Shown in pieces: positions 9,567 through 17,958 of a DNA stretch of 64,000 nucleotides. The translations under genes and the position numbers were made by a program. Source of the DNA: Cyclobacteriaceae bacterium (GTDB lineage Bacteria; Bacteroidota; Bacteroidia; Cytophagales; Cyclobacteriaceae). The notes beneath the pieces are model-generated. The model saw only the letters and a list, made by a program, of their open reading frames with translations, was not told where the DNA came from and made no database searches. The stretch covers positions 1-64,000 of the forward strand of contig JAPZUF010000013.1 of assembly GCA_027533395.1 (NCBI GenBank), written 5' to 3'. Position 1 is the stretch's first letter; every line of letters starts with the position of its first letter.

Positions 9567-10172
9567 ATGCTAAATGCCAACCAGTGTTACGAAATTTTTA
9601 ATCGCAGTATTCTCGATTATCACAAAACAGATTCTGTTGATGCACCGATTCAAAATCCTTATGCAACAGGAAGTTTCGAAGCTTTGTTGTATCATAAAAA
9701 TTGGATTGATACGGTACAATGGCATTTAGAAGATATCATTCGTTTGCCTGACATTAATCCAACAGAAGCCTTGGCCATTAAACGCAGAATAGATAAAAGC
9801 AACCAAGACAGAACCGACAGGGTTGAACAAATTGATGATTATTTTTTAGAAGCATTTAAAAACATACAAGCTCCGGCCCATACACGCATTAATTCAGAAA
9901 CGCCAGCCTGGTTGCTTGATCGCATGAGCATTTTGATGTTGAAAATCTTTCATATGGAAGAACAAACAAAACGTACAGATGCCAATGCAGAACACCTTGC
10001 GAAATGCCAATCGAAACTGACTATATTATTAGAACAAAAAACGGATATGCGTGCCGCTTTCGATGAATTGATGGAAGATATCGGCAAAGGTGCGAGGAGA
10101 TTTAAAGTCTATCGCCAGATGAAAATGTATAACGATGCTTCCTTAAATCCGATGTTGTATCAGAAGAAGTAA
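9567..10172 (+). CDS. DUF4254 protein
   Basis: The protein of about 201 residues matches the DUF4254 family: an N-terminal segment with IFNRSILDYHKTD, a central HKNWIDTVQWHLED, and an RRIDKSNQDRTDRVEQID helix. It has no signal peptide or membrane segment and is rich in charged helices. The molecular function of the family is not known. Its position just before a glycosyltransferase 9 gene is one I recall for this family in Bacteroidota and suggests a link to surface polysaccharide assembly (inference). The open frame extends to a TTG at 9549, but the ATG at 9567 is the better start. Confidence 0.75.
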   Translation: MLNANQCYEIFNRSILDYHKTDSVDAPIQNPYATGSFEALLYHKNWIDTVQWHLEDIIRLPDINPTEALAIKRRIDKSNQDRTDRVEQIDDYFLEAFKNIQAPAHTRINSETPAWLLDRMSILMLKIFHMEEQTKRTDANAEHLAKCQSKLTILLEQKTDMRAAFDELMEDIGKGARRFKVYRQMKMYNDASLNPMLYQKK

Positions 10173-10180
10173 CGGGTATC

Positions 10181-10465
10181 TATTGACTAGACATAAGTAG
10201 CAAGATGTAAGACGTAAGTAGTAAGATATAAGAAGTAAGTAATACGATATTAGTTGTAATTAACAAGATAAAAGAAAATAGAAAATAACATTTAGATTAT
10301 TTAATGAAGTAAAGCTAACAATATGATTTTTGTCGTAAATTTTGAAAAACTATTTCTTTAACTAAAAGTAAAAATCTCAACAAAGAAAATATTAAAAAAG
10401 GCTATCACGGTTTTGTCTTACGTCTTTTATCTTACTACTTACGTCTACTATCTAACGTCTAACTT
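10181..10465. repeat. Degenerate 21-bp repeats with an inverted copy, in a 314-bp intergenic region
   Basis: From 10187 to 10252 about three degenerate 21-bp units with consensus TAAGACGTAAGTAGTAAGATA follow each other. An 18-bp sequence at 10211-10228 (GACGTAAGTAGTAAGATA) recurs as its exact reverse complement at 10428-10445, with further degenerate inverted units on both sides of that copy. The two clusters enclose about 200 bp of AT-rich sequence with no gene. A very long cruciform or a decayed mobile repeat is possible. No terminator T-run was seen. Confidence 0.7.
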
Positions 10466-10486
10466 CTTCCTTAAAAAAAACCATCT

Positions 10487-11536
10487 ATGCCTCACCTAGT
10501 AGTTTTGCGTTTCTCTGCCATGGGCGATGTGGTGTTGCTAGCACCAGTTGTAAAAGCGTTTACGCAACACTACCCGGATGGACAAATTACCATCGTAACA
10601 CGACCAAAATTTACTGTGTTCTTTAATAACTTCGAACGTGTACAATGCCTACCTGCCGATGTTGATAAAAAATATACCGGTTTCTCCGGCTTATGGAAAC
10701 TGTCGCAAGAAATAAAAAAACTAAATCCAGATTTTGTTTTAGATGTACACGACCACTTGCGCACGCGCATGCTTAGTTTTTTCCTGCGGTTATCAGGCAT
10801 AACCGTTGTTCGATTCAACAAAGGAAGGAAAGAGAAGAAATTACTCACACAAAAAGATAAAAATAACTTTATACAGCTTCAACATACAGTTGAGCGTTAT
10901 CAGCAAGTATTTTCTCAAATTGGATTTCCTTTTGATATCAAAAAAGAAAAACATCTTTCTGCTTCTTCTATTCCCGATCAGCTCGTAGAAGATTTCTTAC
11001 AAAAAGAAAAAGCAAATAAACAAGAAACCTGGATTGGTGTGGCTCCTTTTGCCATGCATGCATCTAAAATTTGGCCTGTACATTTATACCATCAACTCTT
11101 TTCAATTTTATTGAAAGAAAAAAACTATCGCTTTTTTCTCTTCGGTGGTGGCGCCAAAGAAGTCGCCTTTTTCGAAACTCTAAAGGAAGCATTTCCTGCT
11201 AACGTAAGCATTGTGGCCGGTCAGTTGAAACTCAAACAAGAATTACAATTGATGCAACAACTTCAACTCATGCTTTGTGTGGATTCATCCAATATGCATC
11301 TTGCTTCTTTGTTACAAGTTCCCCTTCTTTCTATTTGGGGTGGCACACACACAGCAACAGGTTTTGGTCCTTATCAATATACACAAGATGCCATTATCGA
11401 AATCAACAGAGCAACTTTGCCTTGCAGACCATGTTCTGTTTTCGGAAAAGAAAAATGTTACCGAGGTGATTTTGCTTGCCTGAATTTAATCACGCCTCAA
11501 ATGGTGGCTGATAGGATAACTTCTGCCTTGCACTAA
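10487..11536 (+). CDS. Glycosyltransferase family 9 (heptosyltransferase-like)
   Basis: This 349-residue GT-B enzyme is predicted to add a heptose or related sugar from an ADP-sugar to the lipopolysaccharide core at the inner face of the inner membrane. The N-terminal [16 protein letters not shown] motif, the inter-domain [15 protein letters not shown] stretch and the acceptor-side [11 protein letters not shown] with WGGTHT are family landmarks. A cysteine-rich C-terminal part ([17 protein letters not shown]) is also common in this family. The sugar and acceptor are not determinable. The gene follows the repeat-bearing gap, and trmD follows closely. Confidence 0.85.
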   Translation: MPHLVVLRFSAMGDVVLLAPVVKAFTQHYPDGQITIVTRPKFTVFFNNFERVQCLPADVDKKYTGFSGLWKLSQEIKKLNPDFVLDVHDHLRTRMLSFFLRLSGITVVRFNKGRKEKKLLTQKDKNNFIQLQHTVERYQQVFSQIGFPFDIKKEKHLSASSIPDQLVEDFLQKEKANKQETWIGVAPFAMHASKIWPVHLYHQLFSILLKEKNYRFFLFGGGAKEVAFFETLKEAFPANVSIVAGQLKLKQELQLMQQLQLMLCVDSSNMHLASLLQVPLLSIWGGTHTATGFGPYQYTQDAIIEINRATLPCRPCSVFGKEKCYRGDFACLNLITPQMVADRITSALH

Positions 11537-11541
11537 TTTTA

Positions 11542-11549
11542 TACCTTTG
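11542..11549 (+). promoter_or_regulatory. Possible trmD -7 box
   Basis: TACCTTTG matches TAnnTTTG. Only 6 bp separate it from the trmD ATG at 11556, so transcription would start at or beside the start codon (a leaderless message). No good -33 box is seen at the usual distance. Confidence 0.35.
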
Positions 11550-11555
11550 TGTGCC

Positions 11556-12230
11556 ATGCACATTGATATCATTACTTGCTTACCCAAACTAGTTGAAAGT
11601 CCGTTTAGCGACTCTATTCTCTTACGTGCACAAAAAAAAGGTTTGGTAAGTGTTAACATCATCGATTTGCGAGCCTACGCCACCAACAAACACAAAACAG
11701 TTGATGATTATGCTTACGGAGGTGGAGCTGGCATGGTATTACAAATCGAACCTATCGATAATTGTATTACCGATTTAAAAAGCAAACGCCAATACGATGA
11801 AGTAATTTATATGAGTCCGGATGGAGAGTTGTTTAATCAGGCGATGGCAAATCAATTAAGTTTAAAGGGAAATCTTATTTTATTGTGCGGTCATTATAAA
11901 GGAGTAGATGAACGCGTGCGCCAACATTTAGTAACGAAAGAAATCAGCATTGGCGATTATGTTTTATCCGGGGGTGAGTTGGCTGCAGCTGTGGTGGCAG
12001 ATGCTGTTATCCGACTTTTACCTGGTGTTTTAAATGATGAAACCTCCGCGTTAACCGATTCATTTCAGGATGGACTAGTGGCGCCACCTGTATACACAAG
12101 GCCAGCATCCTACAAAGGTTGGGACGTGCCTGAAGTTTTGTTATCTGGGCACGAGGCCAAAATAAACCTCTGGAAGCAAGAACAGGCCATAAAAAGAACA
12201 GCACAACGCAGACCAGATTTGTTAGAATAA
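11556..12230 (+). CDS. trmD: tRNA (guanine-37-N1)-methyltransferase TrmD
   Basis: TrmD methylates G37 next to the anticodon and prevents frameshifting. The SPOUT trefoil-knot motifs are present: [41 protein letters not shown] and the C-terminal [18 protein letters not shown]. The length of 224 residues is normal. The frame opens at a TTG at 11547, but the ATG at 11556 gives the canonical MHIDIIT start. It is followed by rplS, the usual trmD-rplS neighbourhood. Confidence 0.95.
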   Translation: MHIDIITCLPKLVESPFSDSILLRAQKKGLVSVNIIDLRAYATNKHKTVDDYAYGGGAGMVLQIEPIDNCITDLKSKRQYDEVIYMSPDGELFNQAMANQLSLKGNLILLCGHYKGVDERVRQHLVTKEISIGDYVLSGGELAAAVVADAVIRLLPGVLNDETSALTDSFQDGLVAPPVYTRPASYKGWDVPEVLLSGHEAKINLWKQEQAIKRTAQRRPDLLE

Positions 12231-12277
12231 TCTGACAATCAATATTTTAAAAGATTGAGGAAAATTTTAAGATTACC

Positions 12278-12309
12278 TTCGGCAATTACCGATTCTTTCC
12301 CTACATTTG
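12278..12309 (+). promoter_or_regulatory. rplS promoter
   Basis: TACATTTG at 12302-12309 is a perfect TAnnTTTG -7 box and TTCG at 12278-12281 lies 20 bp upstream. The -7 box continues into TTTGCAGTCC, a string also found at the rplU promoter in this window. Confidence 0.55.
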
Positions 12310-12338
12310 CAGTCCATTTTCAAAAACACCATCGAGTT

Positions 12339-12692
12339 ATGGCAGATTTAATTAAAATCGTAGAGCAGGAATTCGCTAAAGTACGCGAAACCATCCCCGC
12401 TTTCAAAGCTGGCGATACCGTGAACGTTCACGTTAAAATAAAAGAAGGAAATAAAGAGCGTATTCAGCAATTCCAAGGCGTTGTAATTCAGCGCAGAGGT
12501 TCTAGCGCAAATGGTGAGACTTTCACTGTGCGTAAAGTATCGAATGGTGTTGGTGTAGAACGTGTATTCCCTATCATCTCTCCTTCTATCGACAAAATCG
12601 AAGTTATCAAGCAAGGTGCAGTGCGCAGAGCTAAACTATACTACATGAAAGGCCGTCAAGGTAAGGCAGCCCGCATCAAAGAAAAATTATAA
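12339..12692 (+). CDS. rplS: 50S ribosomal protein L19
   Basis: L19 is a 117-residue protein located at the 30S-50S interface. The canonical start [12 protein letters not shown] is at 12339; an upstream in-frame ATG at 12255 would lie before the predicted promoter. Conserved segments include [39 protein letters not shown] and the basic C-terminus [18 protein letters not shown]. It has its own promoter and is closed by a strong terminator. Confidence 0.97.
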   Translation: MADLIKIVEQEFAKVRETIPAFKAGDTVNVHVKIKEGNKERIQQFQGVVIQRRGSSANGETFTVRKVSNGVGVERVFPIISPSIDKIEVIKQGAVRRAKLYYMKGRQGKAARIKEKL

Positions 12693-12711
12693 TCTTTTGA
12701 TATAAATCAGG

Positions 12712-12745
12712 AAATCCGCCCAAAAAGGCGGATTTTTTGTTTTTA
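12712..12745 (+). terminator. rplS terminator
   Basis: The 9-bp stem AAATCCGCC / GGCGGATTT (12712-12720 with 12727-12735) is followed by a T-rich run. Confidence 0.9.
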
Positions 12746-12795
12746 GAGCATCGCAATCCCTGAGTAAAAACAGGCTGCACTCTCAGATAAATTGA

Positions 12796-12803
12796 TAACT
12801 TTG
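12796..12803 (+). promoter_or_regulatory. -7 box of the aldolase gene
   Basis: TAACTTTG matches TAnnTTTG, 21 bp upstream of the ATG at 12825. The -33 region is not recognisable. Confidence 0.5.
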
Positions 12804-12824
12804 TCACCTTTCAGATTCAAACCT

Positions 12825-13895
12825 ATGTCCAGAAACATTACAGATTTACTTGGCAAAGACGCTGAGTACCTCCTTAACCACAAAAGCAAAACCATTTCGA
12901 AAGAACAGTTGATAACGCCTAACCCGCACTATGTCGATCAGGTTTTTGCGCAAAGCAATCGCAGTCCACAAGTTTTAAGAAGCTTACAGCATTTATTTGA
13001 TACAGGTCGTTTAGGCAGAACAGGTTTTCTTTCCATTCTACCTATCGACCAAGGAATTGAGCACAGCGCAGGTGCATCTTTCGCTAAAAATCCGGCTTAC
13101 TTCGATCCGGAAAATATTGTAAAGTTAGCCATTGAAGGTGGTTGCAATGGTGTTGCCACTACATTTGGTGCATTAGCGATGATGTCGCGCAAATACGCAC
13201 ATAAAATTCCTTTCATTGTAAAAATCAACCACAACGAACTCCTCACCTACCCCAACAAGGCAGAGCAAATTCTTTTTGGTTCGGTAGATGATGCTTGGAA
13301 TTTAGGTGCAGTAGCTGTTGGTGCCACTATCTACTTTGGTTCGGCAGATGCCACTCGCCAGATTGTAGAAATTGCAAAAGCATTTGAGCGTGCCCACCAG
13401 TTAGGCATGGCTACTATTTTATGGTGCTACATCCGCAACAGTGCGTTTAAGAAAGATGGCGTTGACTACCACGTTTCGGCAGACCTAACAGGCCAGGCCA
13501 ACCATTTGGGAGTAACCATTCAGGCTGATATTATCAAACAAAAATTAGCAGAAAATAACGGAGGCTATAAGGCATTGAATACCGGTGGTAGCAGCTACGG
13601 TAAACTAGATGACAGAATTTATTCTGAATTAACTTCAGAGCACCCCATCGATTTGTGTCGTTACCAAGTTGCTAACTGTTTTATGGGCCGTGCAGGTTTA
13701 ATAAACTCAGGTGGAGAATCGAAAGGAAGCAGCGATATGGCCGATGCAGTGCGCACAGCAGTAATCAATAAACGTGCAGGTGGCATGGGCTTGATTAGCG
13801 GAAGAAAAGCTTTCCAACGCCCGCTTAAAGAGGGTGTTGAAATATTAAATGCTATTCAGGATGTTTACCTCGATAAGTCTATCGATTTAGCATAA
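12825..13895 (+). CDS. fbaB: Class I fructose-bisphosphate aldolase (FbaB/DhnA type)
   Basis: This 356-residue TIM-barrel enzyme cleaves fructose-1,6-bisphosphate by Schiff-base chemistry in glycolysis and gluconeogenesis. Family motifs are [13 protein letters not shown], the NGVATTFG phosphate-site loop, [15 protein letters not shown] followed by [10 protein letters not shown] (the lysine region expected to carry the Schiff base), and [12 protein letters not shown] near the C-terminus. It is the bacterial/archaeal DhnA type and not the class II metal enzyme. The frame opens at TTG 12792, but the -7 box lies there, so the ATG at 12825 is used. Confidence 0.93.
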   Translation: MSRNITDLLGKDAEYLLNHKSKTISKEQLITPNPHYVDQVFAQSNRSPQVLRSLQHLFDTGRLGRTGFLSILPIDQGIEHSAGASFAKNPAYFDPENIVKLAIEGGCNGVATTFGALAMMSRKYAHKIPFIVKINHNELLTYPNKAEQILFGSVDDAWNLGAVAVGATIYFGSADATRQIVEIAKAFERAHQLGMATILWCYIRNSAFKKDGVDYHVSADLTGQANHLGVTIQADIIKQKLAENNGGYKALNTGGSSYGKLDDRIYSELTSEHPIDLCRYQVANCFMGRAGLINSGGESKGSSDMADAVRTAVINKRAGGMGLISGRKAFQRPLKEGVEILNAIQDVYLDKSIDLA

Positions 13896-13909
13896 TCATT
13901 TATTATCCC

Positions 13910-13943
13910 ATTAGCCAATGAACAACCATTGGCTAATTTTTTT
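13910..13943 (+). terminator. Aldolase gene terminator
   Basis: An 11-bp perfect stem ATTAGCCAATG / CATTGGCTAAT (13910-13920 with 13927-13937) is followed by TTTTTT. Confidence 0.92.
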
Positions 13944-13964
13944 ATAAACAAATTGTAAAATATC

Positions 13965-14804
13965 ATGGCTTGGTTTAAGAGAAGTGATAAAGGAATTTTA
14001 ACACCTACCGAAAGCAAACGCGAAGTGCCGGACGGACTTTGGTTTAAATCTCCGGCAGGAAAAATTATTCATACACGCGAATTAAAAAACAACGCATATG
14101 TGGTGCCCGAAGAAGATTACCACGTGCGCATTGGTTCGGCAGAATATTTTGAAGTGTTGTTTGATAACAATGAGTTTACTGAGTTAGATGAAAACATGGA
14201 GTCGGGCGACCCATTAAAATTTGTAGATACGAAAGCCTATCCAAAACGCATTAAAGAAACACAAGCCAAAACAGAATTGAAGGATGCAGTTCGCACTGCT
14301 TACGGCAAAATGAATGGTTTGGATTTGGTGGTAGCTTGTATGGATTTCGCTTTTATTGGTGGTTCGATGGGGTCGGTAGTGGGTGAAAAAATTGCGCGTG
14401 CCATGGACCACAGTTTGAAAAACAAAAAACCTTTCTTGATGATTTCGCGCTCGGGTGGTGCGCGTATGATGGAAGCTGGTTTATCGTTGATGCAAATGGC
14501 AAAAACCTCCGCTAAAATTGCACAACTCGATCAAGCAAAAATTCCATACATCTCATTGATGACAGACCCTACAACAGGTGGTGTAACGGCATCGTATGCC
14601 ATGTTAGGAGATTTTAATATTGCAGAACCTGGCGCTTTAATTGGTTTTGCAGGACCACGCGTTATTAGAGAAACTATTGGAAAAGATTTACCAAAAGGAT
14701 TTCAGAGTGCAGAGTTTGTACTCGACCATGGCTTTTTAGATTTTATTGTGGATAGAAGAAGTTTGAAAAGCAAACTCACCACATTACTAAAAATGCTTCA
14801 ATAA
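13965..14804 (+). CDS. accD: Acetyl-CoA carboxylase carboxyltransferase subunit beta
   Basis: AccD pairs with AccA to transfer CO2 from biotin to acetyl-CoA, making malonyl-CoA for fatty acid synthesis. Crotonase-fold motifs are clear: [48 protein letters not shown] and [14 protein letters not shown]. The N-terminal Cys4 zinc ribbon of E. coli AccD is replaced by [17 protein letters not shown] with no cysteines. Other Bacteroidota AccD sequences that I recall share this loss, so it is a lineage trait and not damage. The length is 279. The gene lies 21 bp after the preceding terminator, so a promoter must sit in or around that hairpin. Confidence 0.94.
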   Translation: MAWFKRSDKGILTPTESKREVPDGLWFKSPAGKIIHTRELKNNAYVVPEEDYHVRIGSAEYFEVLFDNNEFTELDENMESGDPLKFVDTKAYPKRIKETQAKTELKDAVRTAYGKMNGLDLVVACMDFAFIGGSMGSVVGEKIARAMDHSLKNKKPFLMISRSGGARMMEAGLSLMQMAKTSAKIAQLDQAKIPYISLMTDPTTGGVTASYAMLGDFNIAEPGALIGFAGPRVIRETIGKDLPKGFQSAEFVLDHGFLDFIVDRRSLKSKLTTLLKMLQ

Positions 14805-14830
14805 TAATTTTGATAAAATGATGAATTAAG

Positions 14831-14856
14831 AATCCGGTGCAAGCCGGATTTTCTAT
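14831..14856. terminator. Terminator between accD and the convergent small secreted gene
   Basis: The stem AATCCGG / CCGGATT (14831-14837 with 14844-14850) is followed on the plus strand by TTCTATTTT. Its end overlaps the 3' end of the convergent gene by a few bases. Confidence 0.75.
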
Positions 14857-15350
14857 TTTGGGAATTCAGAAAATCGAATCGATTGGATAACAGGAAGCAA
14901 AAAATCAAGTGAACAATTTTCGCAACTGATTTGTAAAAAGAAACGCTCGTTGATACCTGCAAAAAATTGAGCAGACTTTTGATTAGGATTAAAAGATTGA
15001 TATGCCTTTCCTTCCAACAAACTGTAATTTGAAAAATAAACTGAATCAACGGCTATCATTTTTTCACGGTCGCGCATCACTTGGGTGTACATGATAGGTG
15101 CATCTGCATAATCAAATAATAACAGTTTCACCTCTGTTTTATCTTTGATAAAATATTTCTCGCATAAATCGTATTGTATGTTTCCTATTTTGAGCTTGCG
15201 AGCAACCTGTTTACCATGTTTTTTATAACCGTAAACTTTATCAGGCAAAAGAAACTGAATGGGAGAAGAATCTCGTTTAGCTTGAGCATCTACAAAGTGA
15301 CTCGCTCCTGTTGCAATAATTAAGATAATAAGGAGCGAGAATATTTTCAT
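14853..15350 (-). CDS. Small secreted protein, paralogue of its upstream neighbour
   Basis: This 165-residue protein of unknown function has a signal peptide (MKIFSLLIILIIATGASHF). It shares a layout with the gene at 15347-15841: FLLPDKVYGYK against NWIPDELVGLK, LLLFDYADAP against LVVFDYGNNA, and a C-terminus ending FSEFPK against LNQLPK. The two genes overlap by 4 bp and are cotranscribed, so they look like a tandem duplication. This copy has two cysteines (ISCENCS) that the other lacks, which could form a disulfide in the periplasm. No enzyme motif is visible. Confidence 0.7.
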   Translation of the reverse strand: MKIFSLLIILIIATGASHFVDAQAKRDSSPIQFLLPDKVYGYKKHGKQVARKLKIGNIQYDLCEKYFIKDKTEVKLLLFDYADAPIMYTQVMRDREKMIAVDSVYFSNYSLLEGKAYQSFNPNQKSAQFFAGINERFFLQISCENCSLDFLLPVIQSIRFSEFPK

Positions 15351-15841
15351 TTCGGCAATTGATTTAGCTTAAGCTGAGCGACCACATTTCTGGCAGTTTC
15401 CAATCCTTGGTTTGTATTAACTGTTAGAAGATAACGGTTAGCTATATAAATTAATAGTTGTGCCTGGTTATCTACTTTATTGAATTGCTCAAAGGCTTTA
15501 TTATTTTGATGCAAAGCATGAGCAAAAAATTGCTTGTCATCTTCTACAATTGTTGCTTCCTTCCAACTTTTAGTTGGTCCCTCAACTTTTGCTGCATTAT
15601 TGCCATAATCAAAAACAACCAGACTGATAGCTTTTTCTCCATCTGTAAATTGTTTAACAGCTATTAGGTACTGACCCTGATCGTTGTTTACTTCTTTAGA
15701 AAAACTTCTATTGTCTGCCTTCAAACCAACAAGTTCATCCGGAATCCAATTTTTTAAAGCGACCGATTTATCTTCAGCAGCTTTTTGAGCAGATAGATTG
15801 AATGAGAGCAGGCTTAAAAGAAATATTGAAAGGTATTTCAT
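15347..15841 (-). CDS. Small secreted protein, first of a tandem pair
   Basis: This 164-residue protein has a signal peptide (MKYLSIFLLSLLSFNLSA) and no recognised domain. It shares LVVFDYGN and a terminal ANRYLLTVNTNQG segment with the downstream paralogue. The pattern of a single compact beta-rich domain after a leader suggests a periplasmic or surface protein, but no function can be given. It follows hemE on the same strand after 29 bp (hemE ends at 15871) and may be cotranscribed with it. Confidence 0.7.
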   Translation of the reverse strand: MKYLSIFLLSLLSFNLSAQKAAEDKSVALKNWIPDELVGLKADNRSFSKEVNNDQGQYLIAVKQFTDGEKAISLVVFDYGNNAAKVEGPTKSWKEATIVEDDKQFFAHALHQNNKAFEQFNKVDNQAQLLIYIANRYLLTVNTNQGLETARNVVAQLKLNQLPK

Positions 15842-15870
15842 ACAGTTAAATTTACGATTTATCTGTTAAT

Positions 15871-16899
15871 CTAATGTAAAGTAACACTGTATTCCTTCAC
15901 GGTGTCGATGAAACAACGCACTTTATCGGGATCTGTGTCAGGATATAAACCATGTCCTAAATTTGCGATGTGTGGATGTTTCCCAAATTGATTAAGCATA
16001 GCGATGGTTTCTTTTTTCACAGCATCGTATGAACCATACAAAGCACACGGATCTAGATTGCCTTGTAAAACTTTGCTCATTAGCATTCTTTTGGATTCTT
16101 CAATATCCATATTCCAATCTAAGCCAACTACCTGGCACGATAAATTGTTCATGCGTTCGCGGGCAAAAAATGCACCTTTAGCAAAAACAGTTTTAGGAAC
16201 TTCGGGAATGGCTTTACATATTTTTTCGATGTAGGCTAAAGAAAATTCGTTGTATTGTTCCGGACTTAAAATGCCTGCCCATGAATCAAACACTTGAACA
16301 AGATTTGCTCCAGCCTCTACCTGGCCTTTTAAATAATTGATTGTACTTTGTGTTATCTTTTCTAATAAGGCGTGAGCTATTTCCGGATGGGTATATAAAA
16401 GTTTTTTTGCCTTGCTGAAAGTTTTGCTTCCTCCACCTTCTACCATGTAAGCCAAAAGTGTAAAGGGTGCACCCGCGAAACCAATTAATGGCACTCGGTT
16501 GTTCAATTCTTTTTTAGTAATACGAATAGCATCTAACACATATTGCAAATCGTGTGCTTCGGCAATGCGTAAATTCTCTACATCGGATTTAGTTTGAATA
16601 ACTGATGGGAAAACCGGTCCTTTTCTTTCTTCCATTTCGTAAGGCAAACCCATAGCTTCGGGAATGACGAGAATATCGGAGAAGATGATGGCTGCATCAA
16701 CCCCTAAAATATCTACAGGTTGAATGGTAACTTCTGCTGCGAGACTAGGATTTTTAACTAAGTTGATGAATGAGCCAGCTTTTTCGCGTACCTGGCGGTA
16801 TTCCTTTAAAATTCTGCCAGCTTGGCGCATAAGCCATACAGGAGTTCTGGAAGTTGGCTGCCCCATTGCAGCTTGTATAAGGAGATTGTTTTGCAACAT
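15871..16899 (-). CDS. hemE: Uroporphyrinogen decarboxylase
   Basis: HemE removes four carboxyl groups from uroporphyrinogen III to give coproporphyrinogen III in heme synthesis. The signature [17 protein letters not shown] is near residue 20 and the second motif [17 protein letters not shown] near 70. The conserved [18 protein letters not shown] and the C-terminal [15 protein letters not shown] are also present. The 342 residues match the family length. On the minus strand TTTCTTTG lies 5 bp before the ATG, a one-mismatch -7 box that would give a nearly leaderless message. Confidence 0.96.
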   Translation of the reverse strand: MLQNNLLIQAAMGQPTSRTPVWLMRQAGRILKEYRQVREKAGSFINLVKNPSLAAEVTIQPVDILGVDAAIIFSDILVIPEAMGLPYEMEERKGPVFPSVIQTKSDVENLRIAEAHDLQYVLDAIRITKKELNNRVPLIGFAGAPFTLLAYMVEGGGSKTFSKAKKLLYTHPEIAHALLEKITQSTINYLKGQVEAGANLVQVFDSWAGILSPEQYNEFSLAYIEKICKAIPEVPKTVFAKGAFFARERMNNLSCQVVGLDWNMDIEESKRMLMSKVLQGNLDPCALYGSYDAVKKETIAMLNQFGKHPHIANLGHGLYPDTDPDKVRCFIDTVKEYSVTLH

Positions 16900-16927
16900 G
16901 GGGGCAAAGAAACAACCTAAAATTGTT

Positions 16928-16957
16928 AAAAAAAAAGCCCTGCAAAAGCAGGGCTTT
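16928..16957 (-). terminator. Terminator of the first susCD operon
   Basis: The 10-bp perfect stem AAAGCCCTGC / GCAGGGCTTT (16934-16943 with 16948-16957) is followed on the minus strand by a run of T. It lies 21 bp past the stop of the lipoprotein gene. Confidence 0.92.
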
Positions 16958-16978
16958 AAGAATTATCAACACTAAAAA

Positions 16979-17947
16979 CTAGTTAGCAACTTTGGTAAAG
17001 GTAAGCGTTACTTGAGTTGAGCCAGAAAATCCGCAACCACCATCATCACCATCTGGTCCTTCAACCAAGGTAACAGTAAAGGTTGTATCATCTGCTTCAT
17101 CGTAAGCCCCCGCACCAATTGGGCCGACATAGATGCTACCAGCACCACAAGTTAAATTGGTAATTTGTTTAGGAAACTGTGTGGTTTCGCAAATGAAATT
17201 GATAGTCCACTCTTGAGCAGCGTTTCCTATTCCTAAATCACCAAGGTAAACTGCTTCGAAGACACGCTGATAGGCTTGACCTCCTTCAACTAGTTCTACA
17301 ACAGTATTTGATGGAAATACAGGGTCGCCAAATTCTGATGCACCAGCAACTAAAGTGTATTCGCCTAAGAATAAATCTGGATCGAGAGGACAAACAACTA
17401 AAAGTTTGTAGGCAAAAGGTGAGCCATAGAAAGCGCCACCTAAAACATCACCACTTGTGTTATCAGCATTAAAAACCTGACCGGTTGTTAATTCTACTTC
17501 CATAGAAAAATCGAAACCATCAAGTGCTAATACATCAGAAGCTGACATGCCTAAAGCAGTAAGTACTTCATTAGCAGTTATAGTGACTGTTGCTCTAGGT
17601 AAGCCAGAGGTTGCATCTTTAGCGAAAGAAGCAGCTGGTACAGTTTTAACAATTGTAACTTCAGTTTCTATTTCGCCATTTCCAGGTGTGTTGTCTTCAA
17701 ATGTTACAAAGAATTTTACATTATCTAACAAGTCACCTTTTTTGGCATCACTCACCTCAATAACTGTTCGGTATTCAGAACCGGCAACATTATTAGGATC
17801 GAAACTTCCTGAAGGTGTGCTAACGATACGAACAAAAGCACCATTTGAGTTATTGATTTTATCAAAATCAACAGGAAGTTTATCGTCATCGCGACAGGCA
17901 GTTATTACCGCCAAAAGTCCGAGTGCGCTTAAAAATATTTTCTTCAT
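16979..17947 (-). CDS. SusCD-associated surface lipoprotein (locus 1)
   Basis: This 322-residue protein has a lipoprotein leader ending in the lipobox VITAC with Cys18, so it is predicted to be lipidated and surface- or periplasm-facing in the outer membrane. It resembles the third gene of locus 2 (23054-24361): AFVRIVST against AYLRMYSI, then a segment with DLLDNVKFFVTF against NLLESINFYASF. It follows susD by 11 bp and closes the operon before a strong terminator. Third genes of SusCD operons often encode ligand-binding surface lipoproteins; that role is inferred here and the ligand is unknown. No catalytic motif is seen. Confidence 0.75.
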   Translation of the reverse strand: MKKIFLSALGLLAVITACRDDDKLPVDFDKINNSNGAFVRIVSTPSGSFDPNNVAGSEYRTVIEVSDAKKGDLLDNVKFFVTFEDNTPGNGEIETEVTIVKTVPAASFAKDATSGLPRATVTITANEVLTALGMSASDVLALDGFDFSMEVELTTGQVFNADNTSGDVLGGAFYGSPFAYKLLVVCPLDPDLFLGEYTLVAGASEFGDPVFPSNTVVELVEGGQAYQRVFEAVYLGDLGIGNAAQEWTINFICETTQFPKQITNLTCGAGSIYVGPIGAGAYDEADDTTFTVTLVEGPDGDDGGCGFSGSTQVTLTFTKVAN

Positions 17948-17958
17948 TTTAATTCAGT

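Noticed and set aside
10181-10465. CRISPR array
   Set aside because: The 21-bp units are contiguous and degenerate, with no regular spacers and no cas genes nearby.
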